DNA of 64,000 nt from assembly GCA_964501275.1 (NCBI GenBank), contig CAZCSP010000008.1:82357-146356 (forward strand), in the 5' to 3' direction. The notes under the pieces are model-generated. The model did no database searches. It was given only the letters and a program-made list of their open reading frames with translations, and was not told the DNA's origin. The DNA is from 55-13 sp964501275 (GTDB lineage: Bacteria > Armatimonadota > Fimbriimonadia > Fimbriimonadales > Fimbriimonadaceae). Positions 51,001 through 58,552 of this stretch are shown in pieces (positions within the stretch are counted from its first letter, which is position 1; the number at the start of each line of letters is the position of its first letter). The position numbers and the translations under genes were made by a program.

Positions 51001-51203
51001 GTATGCGGCTTGCTCCCGACCGTCACGCGGTAGCCAGACTGGCGCAAATTGTAAAGGTCCTTTCTCGCCGGGTTCAGTTTCCAGCTAAGCCGAGGCGCGG
51101 CGGTCCCAATGGCAACCGGATCGACCAACGCCTCACATCGCAATTGGGCAGGCACCAGCGTTCCCGCTTGCGACAAAGAGGTCAGAAGCAATGCAGACAG
51201 CAT
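48090..51203 (-). CDS. Secreted GH78 alpha-L-rhamnosidase
   Basis: 1037 residues with a short signal peptide (MLSALLLTSLSQAG). Domains in order: fibronectin III-like N-terminal domain (LSWKLNPARKDLYNLRQSGYRVTV), beta-sandwich carbohydrate-binding regions (about 140-520), the (alpha/alpha)6 GH78 catalytic domain (about 600-950) and a C-terminal beta domain. The catalytic region shows DCPQRDERLGWTGDAQ and GATSIWERWDGWTPE, both strongly conserved in GH78, with the acidic residues expected for the inverting mechanism. First gene of the operon with the rhamnose-type ABC importer, so freed L-rhamnose is probably taken up by the neighbours. No rhamnose catabolic gene is in the window. Confidence 0.92.
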   Translation of the reverse strand: MLSALLLTSLSQAGTLVPAQLRCEALVDPVAIGTAAPRLSWKLNPARKDLYNLRQSGYRVTVGSKPHTFDLWDSGKVASDETINIRYAGKPLASGQQVWWRVQVFDQNGRPSAWSSPSTWSVGLLKPSDWKARWIGFDAPARISPTTEPFAGAKWIWTVQNSKTAFFQRTFNVRSGLTKATMRMTADDQFELIVNGKQAAASDGKTDAWRRPVTVDLTNALTAGENTIHVRGENSGGSAGLLATLELTYGTNTQRLVTDEFWEAADAERSPFGKVWVIGDYGVSPWNRVGPQPLHLPPPRMLRKEFSLNKPIQRATLYGTALGLLDLRLNGKAVSDEFFTPGWTDYAKRVHVRGYDVTKNLRRGNNAIGALLGDGWYAGYVGYGGRRHHYGAKIRAAIQLEVEYTDGTKTTIASDPTWRASTGPILESDFLMGERYDARLEKTGWDRPGYKGEDWLPVVTGAEVSPKIEPFNGQPVRPFATLKAKTIKQTGDDVYVLDLGQNIAGHARIKLTGKRGQRLTLRFAERLNPDGTIYVTNLRGARTIDTYTFKGSGVEAWEPRFTFHGFQYIEVSGLGRKPTSDEVVGVAVSSETPDTGKIETSDAMLNKLVSNAWWTQKMNFIDVPTDCPQRDERLGWTGDAQAYVRTAAMFADVQPFFTKWLISLDDAQRADGQYPMVAPLKVAEGDGGPAWADAGVICPWEIYNVYGDKELLARHYPQMKKFIEFCVKRSTPELLPPAQFHCFGDWLSINAPTPPQVIYMAYFAGSTRIVANAARELGKLDEAKHYDSLYARVREAFIKNYVAADGVVAGNTQCAYILALVFDLLPEDLRQKAANLLVADIEKRGWHLSTGFVGTRDIMHVLSKIGRNDVAFRLLHNKTFPSWGFTIVNGATSIWERWDGWTPEKGFQDPGMNSFSHYAFGAVVGWMFDQPAGIQNLDPGFKTVRIAPQIDPNLKWLRSSYESVRGKIVSEWEVVNGKLQMKVVVPPNVKATVVVPATNARIDVTGRATTESETSGRSTTFTLGSGEYIITGDLAKP

Positions 51204-51228
51204 AGTTGCGAGTCTACACCCGGAAAAG

Positions 51229-51345
51229 CCCCTTCCTCCCCGAAGGCTGGGGAGGAAGGGGTTAGGGATGGAGGGGTTTGAACTTGTAGTCAGAACAAAG
51301 CTGTATGCAGGGGGTTATCGTTGTGCCGCCGTGCCGTTGTGGTTC
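51229..51345. repeat. Composite repeat (hairpin B plus repeat A)
   Basis: CCCCTTCCTCCCC against GGGGAGGAAGGGG (51229-51261), then ttagggatggaggggtttga acttgta, then repeat A (51319-51345). The same parts are found, inverted and split, inside the ligase gene at 25.6 and 26.3 kb. Fills the gap between GH78 and GH18 genes. Confidence 0.75.
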
Positions 51346-51357
51346 ACCTCCGCAAAA

Positions 51358-52305
51358 CTACGGAAACAGCTTCCAAATCTCCGGATCCTCGCTGCCGATG
51401 TACCACATACTGATCCCCCTCAGCCCCAACCGCTTGGCCAACGCGTACTTCTGCCCGACAGCCTCCGGCCCGCTGTAGTGGATCTTCCCACCCCAAACTC
51501 GCTCCCCACTCGCCGAATCCAAAGTGAACGGGCCCAACCCGGCCGTGTCCTTGAAGGTGAGGCTTCGAGCCGGTTTGGTGTTCCAGTCGTACCCATAGGC
51601 CGCCACCCCCAACTCCGGCTTGCGAACCGGAACCACCGTTGCCGCAAACTTCATCACCCGCTCCGCCCAAGCCGTCCCCGCGATGCTCCCGGCGTCGCTC
51701 CCTGACCAGTGCATGTCGTAGCACATGATCCGAAACACGTCGGCGGCTTTACCCAGCTTGGCGTAGTCTTGTGCCTTCGGCCCGTCCCAATTCCCCGGCT
51801 CCGACTCCTTGGGATGCACCGTTACGCTCAAAATCTTCTTCTTCGCCCGCAAAGCCTCGCCCAGGAGTTCAATAAACCGGGTGAAGCGGTCCCGGTCGGC
51901 AGCCTCCAGGGATTCGTAGTCGATGTCCAACCCATCCAGCTTGTCCTCCTCGGCGATGGCAACCAACTGGTCGATATGGGCGCGCATTTTGGCCGGATCG
52001 TTCAGGAAGGCCTGCACCGGCTTGGGAGAGAATCCGCCCAGCTCGTTCAGGTAGTTACTCGTCATCCCCAGCACCCGCACCTTGAGCCCCCGCGCGGTTG
52101 AGATCATCCCCGCGTACCGCTCCTTGGGAAACTCATCCCGCCGAACCGCCCTCCCATCCACCGTACACTTGATCCACTCCAACATCACCTCATCCACCTT
52201 CGCGCCATGCTTGGCCACAGATGCGGTGCTGTCCGGGTTATAAGCCACCACCCACCCACTGATGGAGGGCGCCGCGACGGCGAGAAGGGCCAATGCGGTC
52301 AGCAT
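51358..52305 (-). CDS. GH18-family glycosidase
   Basis: 315 residues with a signal peptide (MLTALALLAVAAPSISG). The GH18 catalytic motif D-x-x-D-x-D-x-E is D124-GLDIDY-E131. Further barrel strands are recognisable: VRVLGMTSNYL, ILSVTVHPK, DVFRIMCYDMHWSGS and LGVAAYGYDW, and the closing GISMWYIGSEDPEIW. Similar to YaaH/SleL-type enzymes that cut peptidoglycan or chitin-like glycans; no LysM domain here. Probably exported; substrate unknown. Confidence 0.87.
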   Translation of the reverse strand: MLTALALLAVAAPSISGWVVAYNPDSTASVAKHGAKVDEVMLEWIKCTVDGRAVRRDEFPKERYAGMISTARGLKVRVLGMTSNYLNELGGFSPKPVQAFLNDPAKMRAHIDQLVAIAEEDKLDGLDIDYESLEAADRDRFTRFIELLGEALRAKKKILSVTVHPKESEPGNWDGPKAQDYAKLGKAADVFRIMCYDMHWSGSDAGSIAGTAWAERVMKFAATVVPVRKPELGVAAYGYDWNTKPARSLTFKDTAGLGPFTLDSASGERVWGGKIHYSGPEAVGQKYALAKRLGLRGISMWYIGSEDPEIWKLFP

Positions 52306-52492
52306 GGGAGGTGTTTACCCCAGCATTGAATCGCAGATCACTACAACCATCGTCGCCCCACTCCGCCCTCAGAGGACTCTCCCCCAGCTTTCCGGAGGAT
52401 CAATCAATCTAAAATGGGGAAGGAAGCTTAAACATTCTGAGCGGGTCGGCAATTGGGGACCGGTCAATATTAACCAACAAGGAGCACGAACA

Positions 52493-53473
52493 ATAACGTA
52501 CACTGAGGCCCTTCAGGAGCTAGAGATTGCTCCAACTGCATCCTTGGATGAGATTAGGAGCGCTTACCGCCTACTTGTTCGCGTATGGCACCCTGACAAG
52601 CACCACGGCGACGAGGCAGTTCATAGTCGAGCTACAGCCAAGCTTCAGCGAATCAATGAAGCCTGGGAAGTTCTCAAATCATGCACTGTCCCAGAATCCA
52701 ACCCGACATCCGATGATCAACAGGTATCGCAAGAAGATGATGAGCCATACGCCGCCCAAGAAGAGTACGAGGTGTACACTCCCAGTCCGATCCATGTAAA
52801 GGCTCCCAAGAAGTTCTATTTATACATTGTTGACTTCAATTCTGAAGACCTTGATCGGTTGGCACACTACATTTATCATGCCATCGCTGATGGTGCCTCG
52901 CCAGAGTCTCTGATTTCTGAATCCGTTGATGATGGTTGGGAAGAAGACTTCTCGACTTGGCTTGTGTACATAACTCGAACAAAAGCTTGTCCAATTCATA
53001 TCGTTGCCGACGAAGAGCCAGAACCGACGGCAGAACGCGAATCTGATGTCGATCCAGAGTCAACCAAAAATCGCAGAACGAGAGCGAACGATCCTCAATT
53101 CCCACGACATCGCGTAGTCGATGTGAAAGAAGGGTTTGAAGCATATTTTGCAAAGTTGAAGGAAAATGATGTGAATCAATGGCTAGATGATGTCTTTGTG
53201 GCGTTGCGCAATGGTCGCGATCCCGGGGAAATCGTTGAGGAATCCGTTAAGGTCGGCTGGAAAAAGCCGTTTGCGTTCTGGCTCGTTTATCTTACGCAAG
53301 CTCAGCAACGTCCGATTCGAATACGGTCAATCTATCAAACTCAAACTCATCCTGGATCGACAACTCAAGACATATGGTCGATGATCCTAGGATTGCCTTG
53401 GTGGCTCCGGTGGCTCCTTTGGCTATTCATACTTGCGGCCTGTAAGGCTGTGTACCGCGAAATGACAAAATAG
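52493..53473 (+). CDS. J-domain protein with duplicated unknown module and C-terminal membrane anchor
   Basis: About 326 residues. A DnaJ domain occupies roughly 3-65 with helix II ASLDEIRSAYRLLVRVW and the HPD motif (WHPDKHHGD). Two homologous segments of about 65 residues follow (about 106-170 and 213-280), both ending in a W-x-x-x-F-x-x-W-L-V-Y-(I/L)-T pattern and then P-I-(H/R)-I. A C-terminal transmembrane helix (LPWWLRWLLWLFILAACKAV) makes it tail-anchored with the J domain cytosolic. The J domain begins right after AAGGAG (52479-52484), 8 nt before an ATA; no ATG, GTG or TTG is available nearby, so ATA at 52493 is the best start. Lower GC than its neighbours suggests transfer. Confidence 0.7.
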   Translation: MTYTEALQELEIAPTASLDEIRSAYRLLVRVWHPDKHHGDEAVHSRATAKLQRINEAWEVLKSCTVPESNPTSDDQQVSQEDDEPYAAQEEYEVYTPSPIHVKAPKKFYLYIVDFNSEDLDRLAHYIYHAIADGASPESLISESVDDGWEEDFSTWLVYITRTKACPIHIVADEEPEPTAERESDVDPESTKNRRTRANDPQFPRHRVVDVKEGFEAYFAKLKENDVNQWLDDVFVALRNGRDPGEIVEESVKVGWKKPFAFWLVYLTQAQQRPIRIRSIYQTQTHPGSTTQDIWSMILGLPWWLRWLLWLFILAACKAVYREMTK

Positions 53474-53551
53474 CTACCGTAACCCCAGCCCTGGACGCAT
53501 CAAAGGGGCGTAGAGTGTTCTTTGATTCACTCTAAGGCAAGTCATATCCGT

Positions 53552-54511
53552 TTACATGAATCCGGAGACGTGCATTCTAGGTCGTTTGCCAAGAGACTCG
53601 GGAGGTTCCGATGTGACCCATCGGTTTTCCGAGTCGTAGGTGAGAGGCACAAGGAACTCGCATCGGAGGTATCTACCCTGCCATTCAGATTGGTAAGAGC
53701 CTTCCAAAAAAATGCGGGTGGACATTTCAACTCCGGCTGATTCGAGCATCGACTCAAAGTCACCGTGCAAAGGATTCTGAACGCTTCGGAAGTTAACTTC
53801 AACCGAATTTCCGGGGAGCAATTTTGAAATACCAAGAGTAACTGCCATTGCCGGACGCGGTGGACCAAGTTGTTCAATCGAACCTCGACCTGATATGTGG
53901 GCTACAAACTGATCTTGCATTCGTTTGAAGTCCACATGAACTCCAGTGGGCACCTGTACAAGTTCTGCTTTGCAAATGCCTTCGGGGTACTGCATCCGTC
54001 CCTGAAACTGAAGCATGGCACCGATGTGTCGATTAGTAATCTTAAGCTTATGATCTCGCAGAAGCTGTTGTTCCGCCCCCGTCACTTTGGTGGAGCCGTT
54101 AAAGCCGAGCAGAATCCCACGCAGGGTTTCAATGGTGATATCGGGGAGTGGCGGTTTCGCACCGTCCCCAGACACAAAAGCTTCGGTGCGCGTTTTCCAT
54201 TCATGCAATTTCTCTCTGGGAAAGGATGCGAAATCTTTGTCTATCTTGTTGCTACAAACGGAACACATCCAAATGCCATTGTCGATGGACCTCCGCTCTT
54301 CAGGTGTCTGATCCTTTTTGTAGCGAGGGCCGTTTCTTGCCGCCGCGCAGATGTGGCAAGCTTGACCGGTCTTAAGGGACTTATCCGGGTCACTGTGGGG
54401 GCCAATTGTAGATCGCATACAATCGGGGTTGCTACAGAGATAAGCCACACGTTCTGCTAGTGTGCGCTTCGTTTTCTCGTCGAATTCGTCCCGACCGGAG
54501 TTAACAGTCAT
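53552..54511 (-). CDS. HNH-like zinc-binding protein, possible defence-type effector
   Basis: 319 residues. The first 105 carry a HNH-like cysteine/histidine pattern: YLCSNPDCMRSTIGP, ACHICAAARNGPRYKKDQ, EERRSIDNGIWMCSVCSNKIDKDFASFP and EKLHEWK. This module is common in proteins of bacterial defence loci, where the His of the A-x-H-I motif and downstream Asn are catalytic; here ACHI and DNGIW keep both. The remaining 210 residues (from about 120) are beta-rich with no family I recognise. Faces the J-domain gene with a gap of 78 bp; both have lower GC than the surroundings. Target unknown. Confidence 0.6.
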   Translation of the reverse strand: MTVNSGRDEFDEKTKRTLAERVAYLCSNPDCMRSTIGPHSDPDKSLKTGQACHICAAARNGPRYKKDQTPEERRSIDNGIWMCSVCSNKIDKDFASFPREKLHEWKTRTEAFVSGDGAKPPLPDITIETLRGILLGFNGSTKVTGAEQQLLRDHKLKITNRHIGAMLQFQGRMQYPEGICKAELVQVPTGVHVDFKRMQDQFVAHISGRGSIEQLGPPRPAMAVTLGISKLLPGNSVEVNFRSVQNPLHGDFESMLESAGVEMSTRIFLEGSYQSEWQGRYLRCEFLVPLTYDSENRWVTSEPPESLGKRPRMHVSGFM

Positions 54512-54587
54512 CTTCTGAGGCTACCCGCGGGCGAAACGAACTGACTGCTCCGTGGTATACGTAATGCAAGTTTAGACTTGCCGCAAT

Positions 54588-54710
54588 CTACAGCCCCGAG
54601 GCTTCTAGAGGCGTATCCAGCCCATAGCTCAAATCCCCAATCGCCGTAAAACCCATCTGTGGTTTCACTGTCTCAGGTCGGTTGCGACCAAAGAGAATGT
54701 CAGGCTTCCG
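54588..54710 (-). pseudogene. Short coding remnant of unknown origin
   Basis: Just past the 243-residue membrane protein, in another frame, the minus strand reads RKPDILFGRNRPETVKPQ then MGFTAIGDLSYGLDTPLEAS and a TAG. The amino-acid composition looks protein-like and unlike random translation, but there is no start and no upstream continuation. It could be the tail of a lost gene or a mobile-element remnant. Confidence 0.3.
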
Positions 54711-55431
54711 TAGTCTGCACTGCCTCTTCCTCAACCACCACGGAAGCAGAAGTAGGAACCGACGCAGCCGAGCCCGCGATGGCGATGATGTCGGCGAAGA
54801 CTTGTCTAAGCGTCCGCTGTGTCTTCCTTTGCCAAGACTTTGTCAGGATCGCGGTAACACCAACGACAAGCCCGGCGGTCAGTACAGCCATCAGGGCGAT
54901 CAGCCAGGCATCCATCCCTGTCTTCTTACCGAGCACGGCACTCGTGATGAGGACACTCAAAAACCCAAAGGTCAAGCCCAAAACCCAACCTACCGCGGTT
55001 ACGCTCGTGGTATCTCCCAGCAGTCGACAGCGGGTTTGGCCGTTTCGGCTCGCCGCGATCAAGGTGAGGCTGCCCATGTCCGACTCGCTGGTCCACTCCC
55101 GCGTAGAGCCTTGCAGGGACGAGGCGCCCGACTTTCCCGAATACTGCCGAAGGCGCATCACCATGTCTTCCCATTGCTCGTCTGTGATCGCGCCATCGAC
55201 GGTATGGTCCAATAGGCCGAAGGCAGCTTCCCCTTTTGCGGTTCCGCTCTCCACTTCCAGCGCCGCCCGCTCCACCACATGAGGCTCTATCCCAACCTCC
55301 GAGGCCACCCGCTGAAGCTCTTCCAACGTCAGCCCATGGGAGTCGGCATCCGGAGATAGCCCGGCTTGGATCTCCCCCGACCGCTGAAGAATCGCCCCGA
55401 TCTGCTGCTCGTTGTATCGTCGCTTGGACAT
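54700..55431 (-). CDS. Two-helix membrane protein with N-terminal predicted-regulator domain
   Basis: 243 residues. The first 60 (RRYNEQQIGAILQRSGEIQ, LTLEELQRVASEVGIEPHVVERAA) match an N-terminal domain shared by many membrane proteins of Gemmatimonadota, Planctomycetes and relatives. A middle domain of about 80 residues ends in TLIAASRNGQTRCRLLG. Two transmembrane helices follow (about 145-167 and 173-197), then an acidic tail. Function unknown. Confidence 0.65.
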   Translation of the reverse strand: MSKRRYNEQQIGAILQRSGEIQAGLSPDADSHGLTLEELQRVASEVGIEPHVVERAALEVESGTAKGEAAFGLLDHTVDGAITDEQWEDMVMRLRQYSGKSGASSLQGSTREWTSESDMGSLTLIAASRNGQTRCRLLGDTTSVTAVGWVLGLTFGFLSVLITSAVLGKKTGMDAWLIALMAVLTAGLVVGVTAILTKSWQRKTQRTLRQVFADIIAIAGSAASVPTSASVVVEEEAVQTTEA

Positions 55432-55551
55432 TGCTGCCTACATGATAGGAGGTTTCTTGACGGATGAGGCACCCATCAGACTTATTCCCCAACCCTGATC
55501 TCTACAGCAGATCGTCTCGAGTAGCTATTGGGCGGTCCACCGTAAAGGCGA

Positions 55552-55592
55552 CCTTTGCGTCCTTGGTTTCTTTGTTCCTTGGCGGTGAGAAG
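55552..55592. repeat. Dispersed repeat C, half copy
   Basis: cctttgcgtccttggtttct, then ttgttccttggcggtgagaa. Corresponds to the right arm of the hairpin repeat at 44612-44700. Intergenic. Confidence 0.55.
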
Positions 55593-55605
55593 GCTTTCGC
55601 TCGCC

Positions 55606-55983
55606 TCAGTTAAGAGCTTCTTCAAGGGGCGGTGCCTCATTTGCAGGCGCTACCAGCGGCCACCCTTCCAAGTTCTTGGCATCGGTAGCCTTCCAGACCG
55701 AGCAAGTATAGGAACCAAGTGGCGAAGAGAAGTCTTGGAAACATGCGGTTTCGCCATTTGGCAACTTGAAGTAGCCCACCTGGTCTTTTTGGAGGCCCAA
55801 TACGGCTCGCACCTCATCCGCGGGAACTTCGAAGTGCAGGTAGTGGGTTGGCGTAGGGCCGCTGAACCCCTCTTCGGGATTGAACTGGCGCAGAACCGCA
55901 AACGGATCCCGTGGCCACGCAAAGTAGGCAACCGCCACCAGAGAAACTCCAATGAGAGCCACTGCAATTTTGTTTAACCGCAT
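55606..55983 (-). CDS. Small membrane-anchored protein, unknown
   Basis: 125 residues with one N-terminal transmembrane helix (IAVALIGVSLVAVAYFAW) and a soluble C-terminal domain of about 100 residues (HYLHFEVPADEVRAVLGLQ, KLPNGETACFQDFS, YTCSVWKATD) with two cysteines that could form a disulphide in the periplasm. No family recognised. Stands alone between two other unknown genes on the same strand. Confidence 0.5.
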   Translation of the reverse strand: MRLNKIAVALIGVSLVAVAYFAWPRDPFAVLRQFNPEEGFSGPTPTHYLHFEVPADEVRAVLGLQKDQVGYFKLPNGETACFQDFSSPLGSYTCSVWKATDAKNLEGWPLVAPANEAPPLEEALN

Positions 55984-56040
55984 ATCTCATTTTACAGCGA
56001 ACTACTGCACTCAGGGTGCGCACACCGCAAACCTAGACAT

Positions 56041-56607
56041 TTAATCCAAGCTCTGAGGCAACGCTGGCACATAAACCAGCTTCTGCCACTCCCCAAGTTC
56101 TCGGCGATATCGAGTCACTTGTTCTCGAGCATCCTCCCGAAGCCGATTCCGCCCTCGGTCGTCATCGGGCTCCTCTGCCAAGAGGTCCTTCCAATCCTCT
56201 TCCTCAAGGAGGACCCACCACTCCAACCAATCCACCAAAACTTCCCTCTGGGTTTGATTTAGAAGGTCCATGTTTCGGGTTGGCTTGTCCTTCGCGTCAT
56301 AGGGTAGGTAGCACCACCCCACCTGATCCACCACCACGTCTGCTTCACGCCCGTCCAAGAGGCTCGCCCGAAGATAGGCCGGAAGGATATAGGCAAAGGC
56401 TTCGTCGTTATAGAGGCTTGTGCCTGAACTGATATAACGGGTCTCAGTGGGCGTGAACTGCGTCCATCGTTTCGCCCAAAGCTCCGCCTCCAACTCCTCA
56501 CATTCGTAGCATCGACAAGAGCAGGCGGCAACGCCTTGAGGGAATGGCACATCCGGGAAAGCCGACTCGATTCGAGCCACCAAATCTGCAACGCTCGAAA
56601 AGGCCAT
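56041..56607 (-). CDS. DUF6714-like protein
   Basis: 188 residues, cytoplasmic and acidic. The middle part, FTPTETRYISSG then DEAFAYILPAYLRASL, and the late QREVLVDWLEWW resemble DUF6714 proteins, which are short, widespread and of unknown function and often have immunity-like neighbours. A CSCRCYECEELEAELW segment near residue 29 is cysteine-rich. The 176 bp upstream (56608-56783) show no gene or clear structure. Confidence 0.5.
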   Translation of the reverse strand: MAFSSVADLVARIESAFPDVPFPQGVAACSCRCYECEELEAELWAKRWTQFTPTETRYISSGTSLYNDEAFAYILPAYLRASLLDGREADVVVDQVGWCYLPYDAKDKPTRNMDLLNQTQREVLVDWLEWWVLLEEEDWKDLLAEEPDDDRGRNRLREDAREQVTRYRRELGEWQKLVYVPALPQSLD

Positions 56608-56783
56608 AAGAGATTATGCCCCTCCCAATCTAGCGATCAAGCAACCCCGCAATTGAAACCTCCCAAGATTCTTGATTGCATTGGCTGTAGAGGCGCAAAG
56701 TTCGCCAATCACCCCAGGAGCAACTAACGACAAACCATTGCGCGGTGTCGGCAGTGCAAACGATGAAACCGATGAAAGGGCGG

Positions 56784-57149
56784 CTATAAGTCCAGGTGAG
56801 CCCGGATTGCAGATTCTACTTGCTCCATGACCTCCGGTTCGACCTTCCCGATCTGAGACTCCAGGCGAGACTTGGCGATAGTCATCACCTGGTCGCAGAG
56901 GGCAAAAGAGGTTGTTTTGAGCCCCGTCTCCGGTGTGGAGTCAAGTTGAACCTGGGTTCCGATAAGGGAGCCGTCGGATCGGAAACGTCCTCGGGTGGAG
57001 AGGGCGATCACGACGGTGTTCGGATAGCGGTCGTTGGAGTTCGCAAGGTTATTTTGAACGACCAACGCGGGCCGCCTTCCGGTCTGCTCCGAGCCGCGTC
57101 CTGGGTCCCAGTCCACCCAGTAGAGACCGCCTCGGCTAGGCTGGATCAC
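56784..57149 (-). CDS. MazF/PemK-family toxin (mRNA interferase)
   Basis: 121 residues from the GTG at 57149, which starts the canonical sequence RGGLYWVDWDPGRGSEQTGRRPALVVQNN. TVVIALSTRG and TTSFALCDQVMTIAKSRL also fit the family. MazF toxins cut mRNA at short motifs. An ATG at 57191 is in frame but would add 14 residues lying wholly inside the antitoxin gene. The start overlaps the antitoxin end by 14 bp, the typical coupled antitoxin-toxin order. Confidence 0.85.
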   Translation of the reverse strand: MIQPSRGGLYWVDWDPGRGSEQTGRRPALVVQNNLANSNDRYPNTVVIALSTRGRFRSDGSLIGTQVQLDSTPETGLKTTSFALCDQVMTIAKSRLESQIGKVEPEVMEQVESAIRAHLDL

Positions 57150-57393
57150 GGGTTGCAACCTGGCTCTGCGCCGCCCAAGCGTAGTCCACATCGGTATCGA
57201 CGCTTTCGCCGGCGATAGTGTAGTCGTTGAATCGAATCTTGTCCTGCTCTTCGGCGAGAAGCCGGTCCACTGCGGACTCCATCAAAGCATTCACGCTTTG
57301 GCTTCTTGCTTCGGCCATCTGTTTGATTCGCCGCCACTTGGAAGCGGGCAATCGCAAAGTGGTAGCGTGGGCGACATCACTCATAGATTTCAT
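57136..57393 (-). CDS. Ribbon-helix-helix antitoxin of the MazF-like toxin
   Basis: 85 residues. The N-terminal half is a ribbon-helix-helix DNA-binding unit (TTLRLPASKWRRIKQMAEAR, SQSVNALMESAVDRLL). The acidic C-terminus (FNDYTIAGESVDTDVDYAW) would wrap the toxin. Start at the first of two close ATGs (57393 and 57384). Should repress its own operon; no operator repeat was obvious in the 150 bp before the divergent dehydrogenase. Confidence 0.8.
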   Translation of the reverse strand: MKSMSDVAHATTLRLPASKWRRIKQMAEARSQSVNALMESAVDRLLAEEQDKIRFNDYTIAGESVDTDVDYAWAAQSQVATRDPA

Positions 57394-57545
57394 TCTACGC
57401 CAATTATTGGCATCACATTGCCTTTGGCGCAGAGAGCATATCGCCACCGGCCCCAACCCGCCCCAGTCCAACCTGCCATAATCTGAACCATCACCGCCTC
57501 CGCTCGGAGGCCGCCCTGTGGGGCAACAGAGGGAACCCAAAAGAT

Positions 57546-58469
57546 ATGAAAGTAGCCATCATTGGAGGAGGCGGGCGCGTCGGTTCGGATGCGGCGTTCG
57601 CATTGCAGTTGGGCGGAATCGTCCGCGAGATCGCCTTGGTCGACATGAACGCCGACATGGCCGCCGGAGAGGCGTTGGACCTGCGGCACGGCGCATCGCT
57701 CACCAGCAACCAGAAGTTCACCAGTTCCAACGAGTACGACATCGTGAACGGCAGCGACTGCGTGGTCATCACCGCCGGTCTCCGGCGCAAGCCGGACGAG
57801 AGCCGCCTGGAACTTATCAACCGCAACGTCGGCCTTTTCCGAGGAATTCTGGATTCCCTGAAGGGCGTCAAGCTGAACGACGGCGCGACCATCGTGGTGG
57901 TCTCCAACCCGGTCGATATCCTCACCCATCTGGCGGCCAAAAGCGGCCTCCTGCCCGAGTCGCAGGTGTTGGGCCTGGGAACGGTTTTGGACACCTGCCG
58001 ATTCCGATCCCTGCTCGCGGACCACTTCAACGTCAACGCGCTCGACGTCAAGGCCCTGATCCTGGGCGAGCACGGCGACTCGATGGTGCCGATCTTCAGT
58101 TCCGCTACCATCGGCGGCGTCCCGCTCGCCTCGATTCCCAACTACCAGGCCGAGGTCCAGGGCGTGTTTGAATTCACGCGCAAGTCTGGCGCCGAAGTCA
58201 TCCGGTTGAAGGGTGGCGCAGGCCGGGCGGTCGGAGTGTCCATCGCCGAAGTCGTCCACGCCATCGCTCTCAACAGCGAAGCCGTCCTCCCCGTCTCCTC
58301 CCTGCAGCGCGGCAAGCTGGGCATCAGCGACATCTCTCTCTCCCTCCCAACCAAGGTTGGGCGAAGGGGTGCGGTCGAGGTGCTGGAGCCTGCGGTGAGC
58401 GCCGAGGAGAAGCAAGGTCTGCTGGCATCCGCCCAGAGTCTAAAGGACGTTCTCGGACAGATCGCCTAA
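57546..58469 (+). CDS. Malate/L-lactate dehydrogenase family enzyme
   Basis: 307 residues with a Rossmann N-terminus (VAIIGGGGRVGSDAAFAL), VSNPVDILTHL, LGTVLDTCRFR and active-site His176 in ILGEHGDSMVPIFSS. The specificity loop reads AGLRRKPDESRLEL: an Arg at the position where malate dehydrogenases have Arg and lactate dehydrogenases Gln, yet the following residues and the rest of the protein are LDH-like. Malate/oxaloacetate is therefore the more likely pair, with NAD(H). Cytoplasmic. A strong intrinsic terminator follows the stop by 4 bp. Confidence 0.85.
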   Translation: MKVAIIGGGGRVGSDAAFALQLGGIVREIALVDMNADMAAGEALDLRHGASLTSNQKFTSSNEYDIVNGSDCVVITAGLRRKPDESRLELINRNVGLFRGILDSLKGVKLNDGATIVVVSNPVDILTHLAAKSGLLPESQVLGLGTVLDTCRFRSLLADHFNVNALDVKALILGEHGDSMVPIFSSATIGGVPLASIPNYQAEVQGVFEFTRKSGAEVIRLKGGAGRAVGVSIAEVVHAIALNSEAVLPVSSLQRGKLGISDISLSLPTKVGRRGAVEVLEPAVSAEEKQGLLASAQSLKDVLGQIA

Positions 58470-58473
58470 AGCT

Positions 58474-58510
58474 AAAGGGGACAGGATGATTTGCAATCCT
58501 GTCCCCTTTT
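58474..58510 (+). terminator. Rho-independent terminator of the dehydrogenase gene
   Basis: AAAGGGGACAGGAT pairs perfectly with ATCCTGTCCCCTTT around an 8-base loop and ends in TTTT. Starts 4 bp after the dehydrogenase stop. Confidence 0.9.
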
Positions 58511-58552
58511 CTCTGCCTCCGTCGTCCAAAATAGCGAACAAAGAGGCATGAT

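Noticed and set aside
48090..51203. A full rhamnose catabolic locus around GH78
   Set aside because: No isomerase, kinase, aldolase or dehydrogenase for rhamnose is present; only release and uptake are supported.
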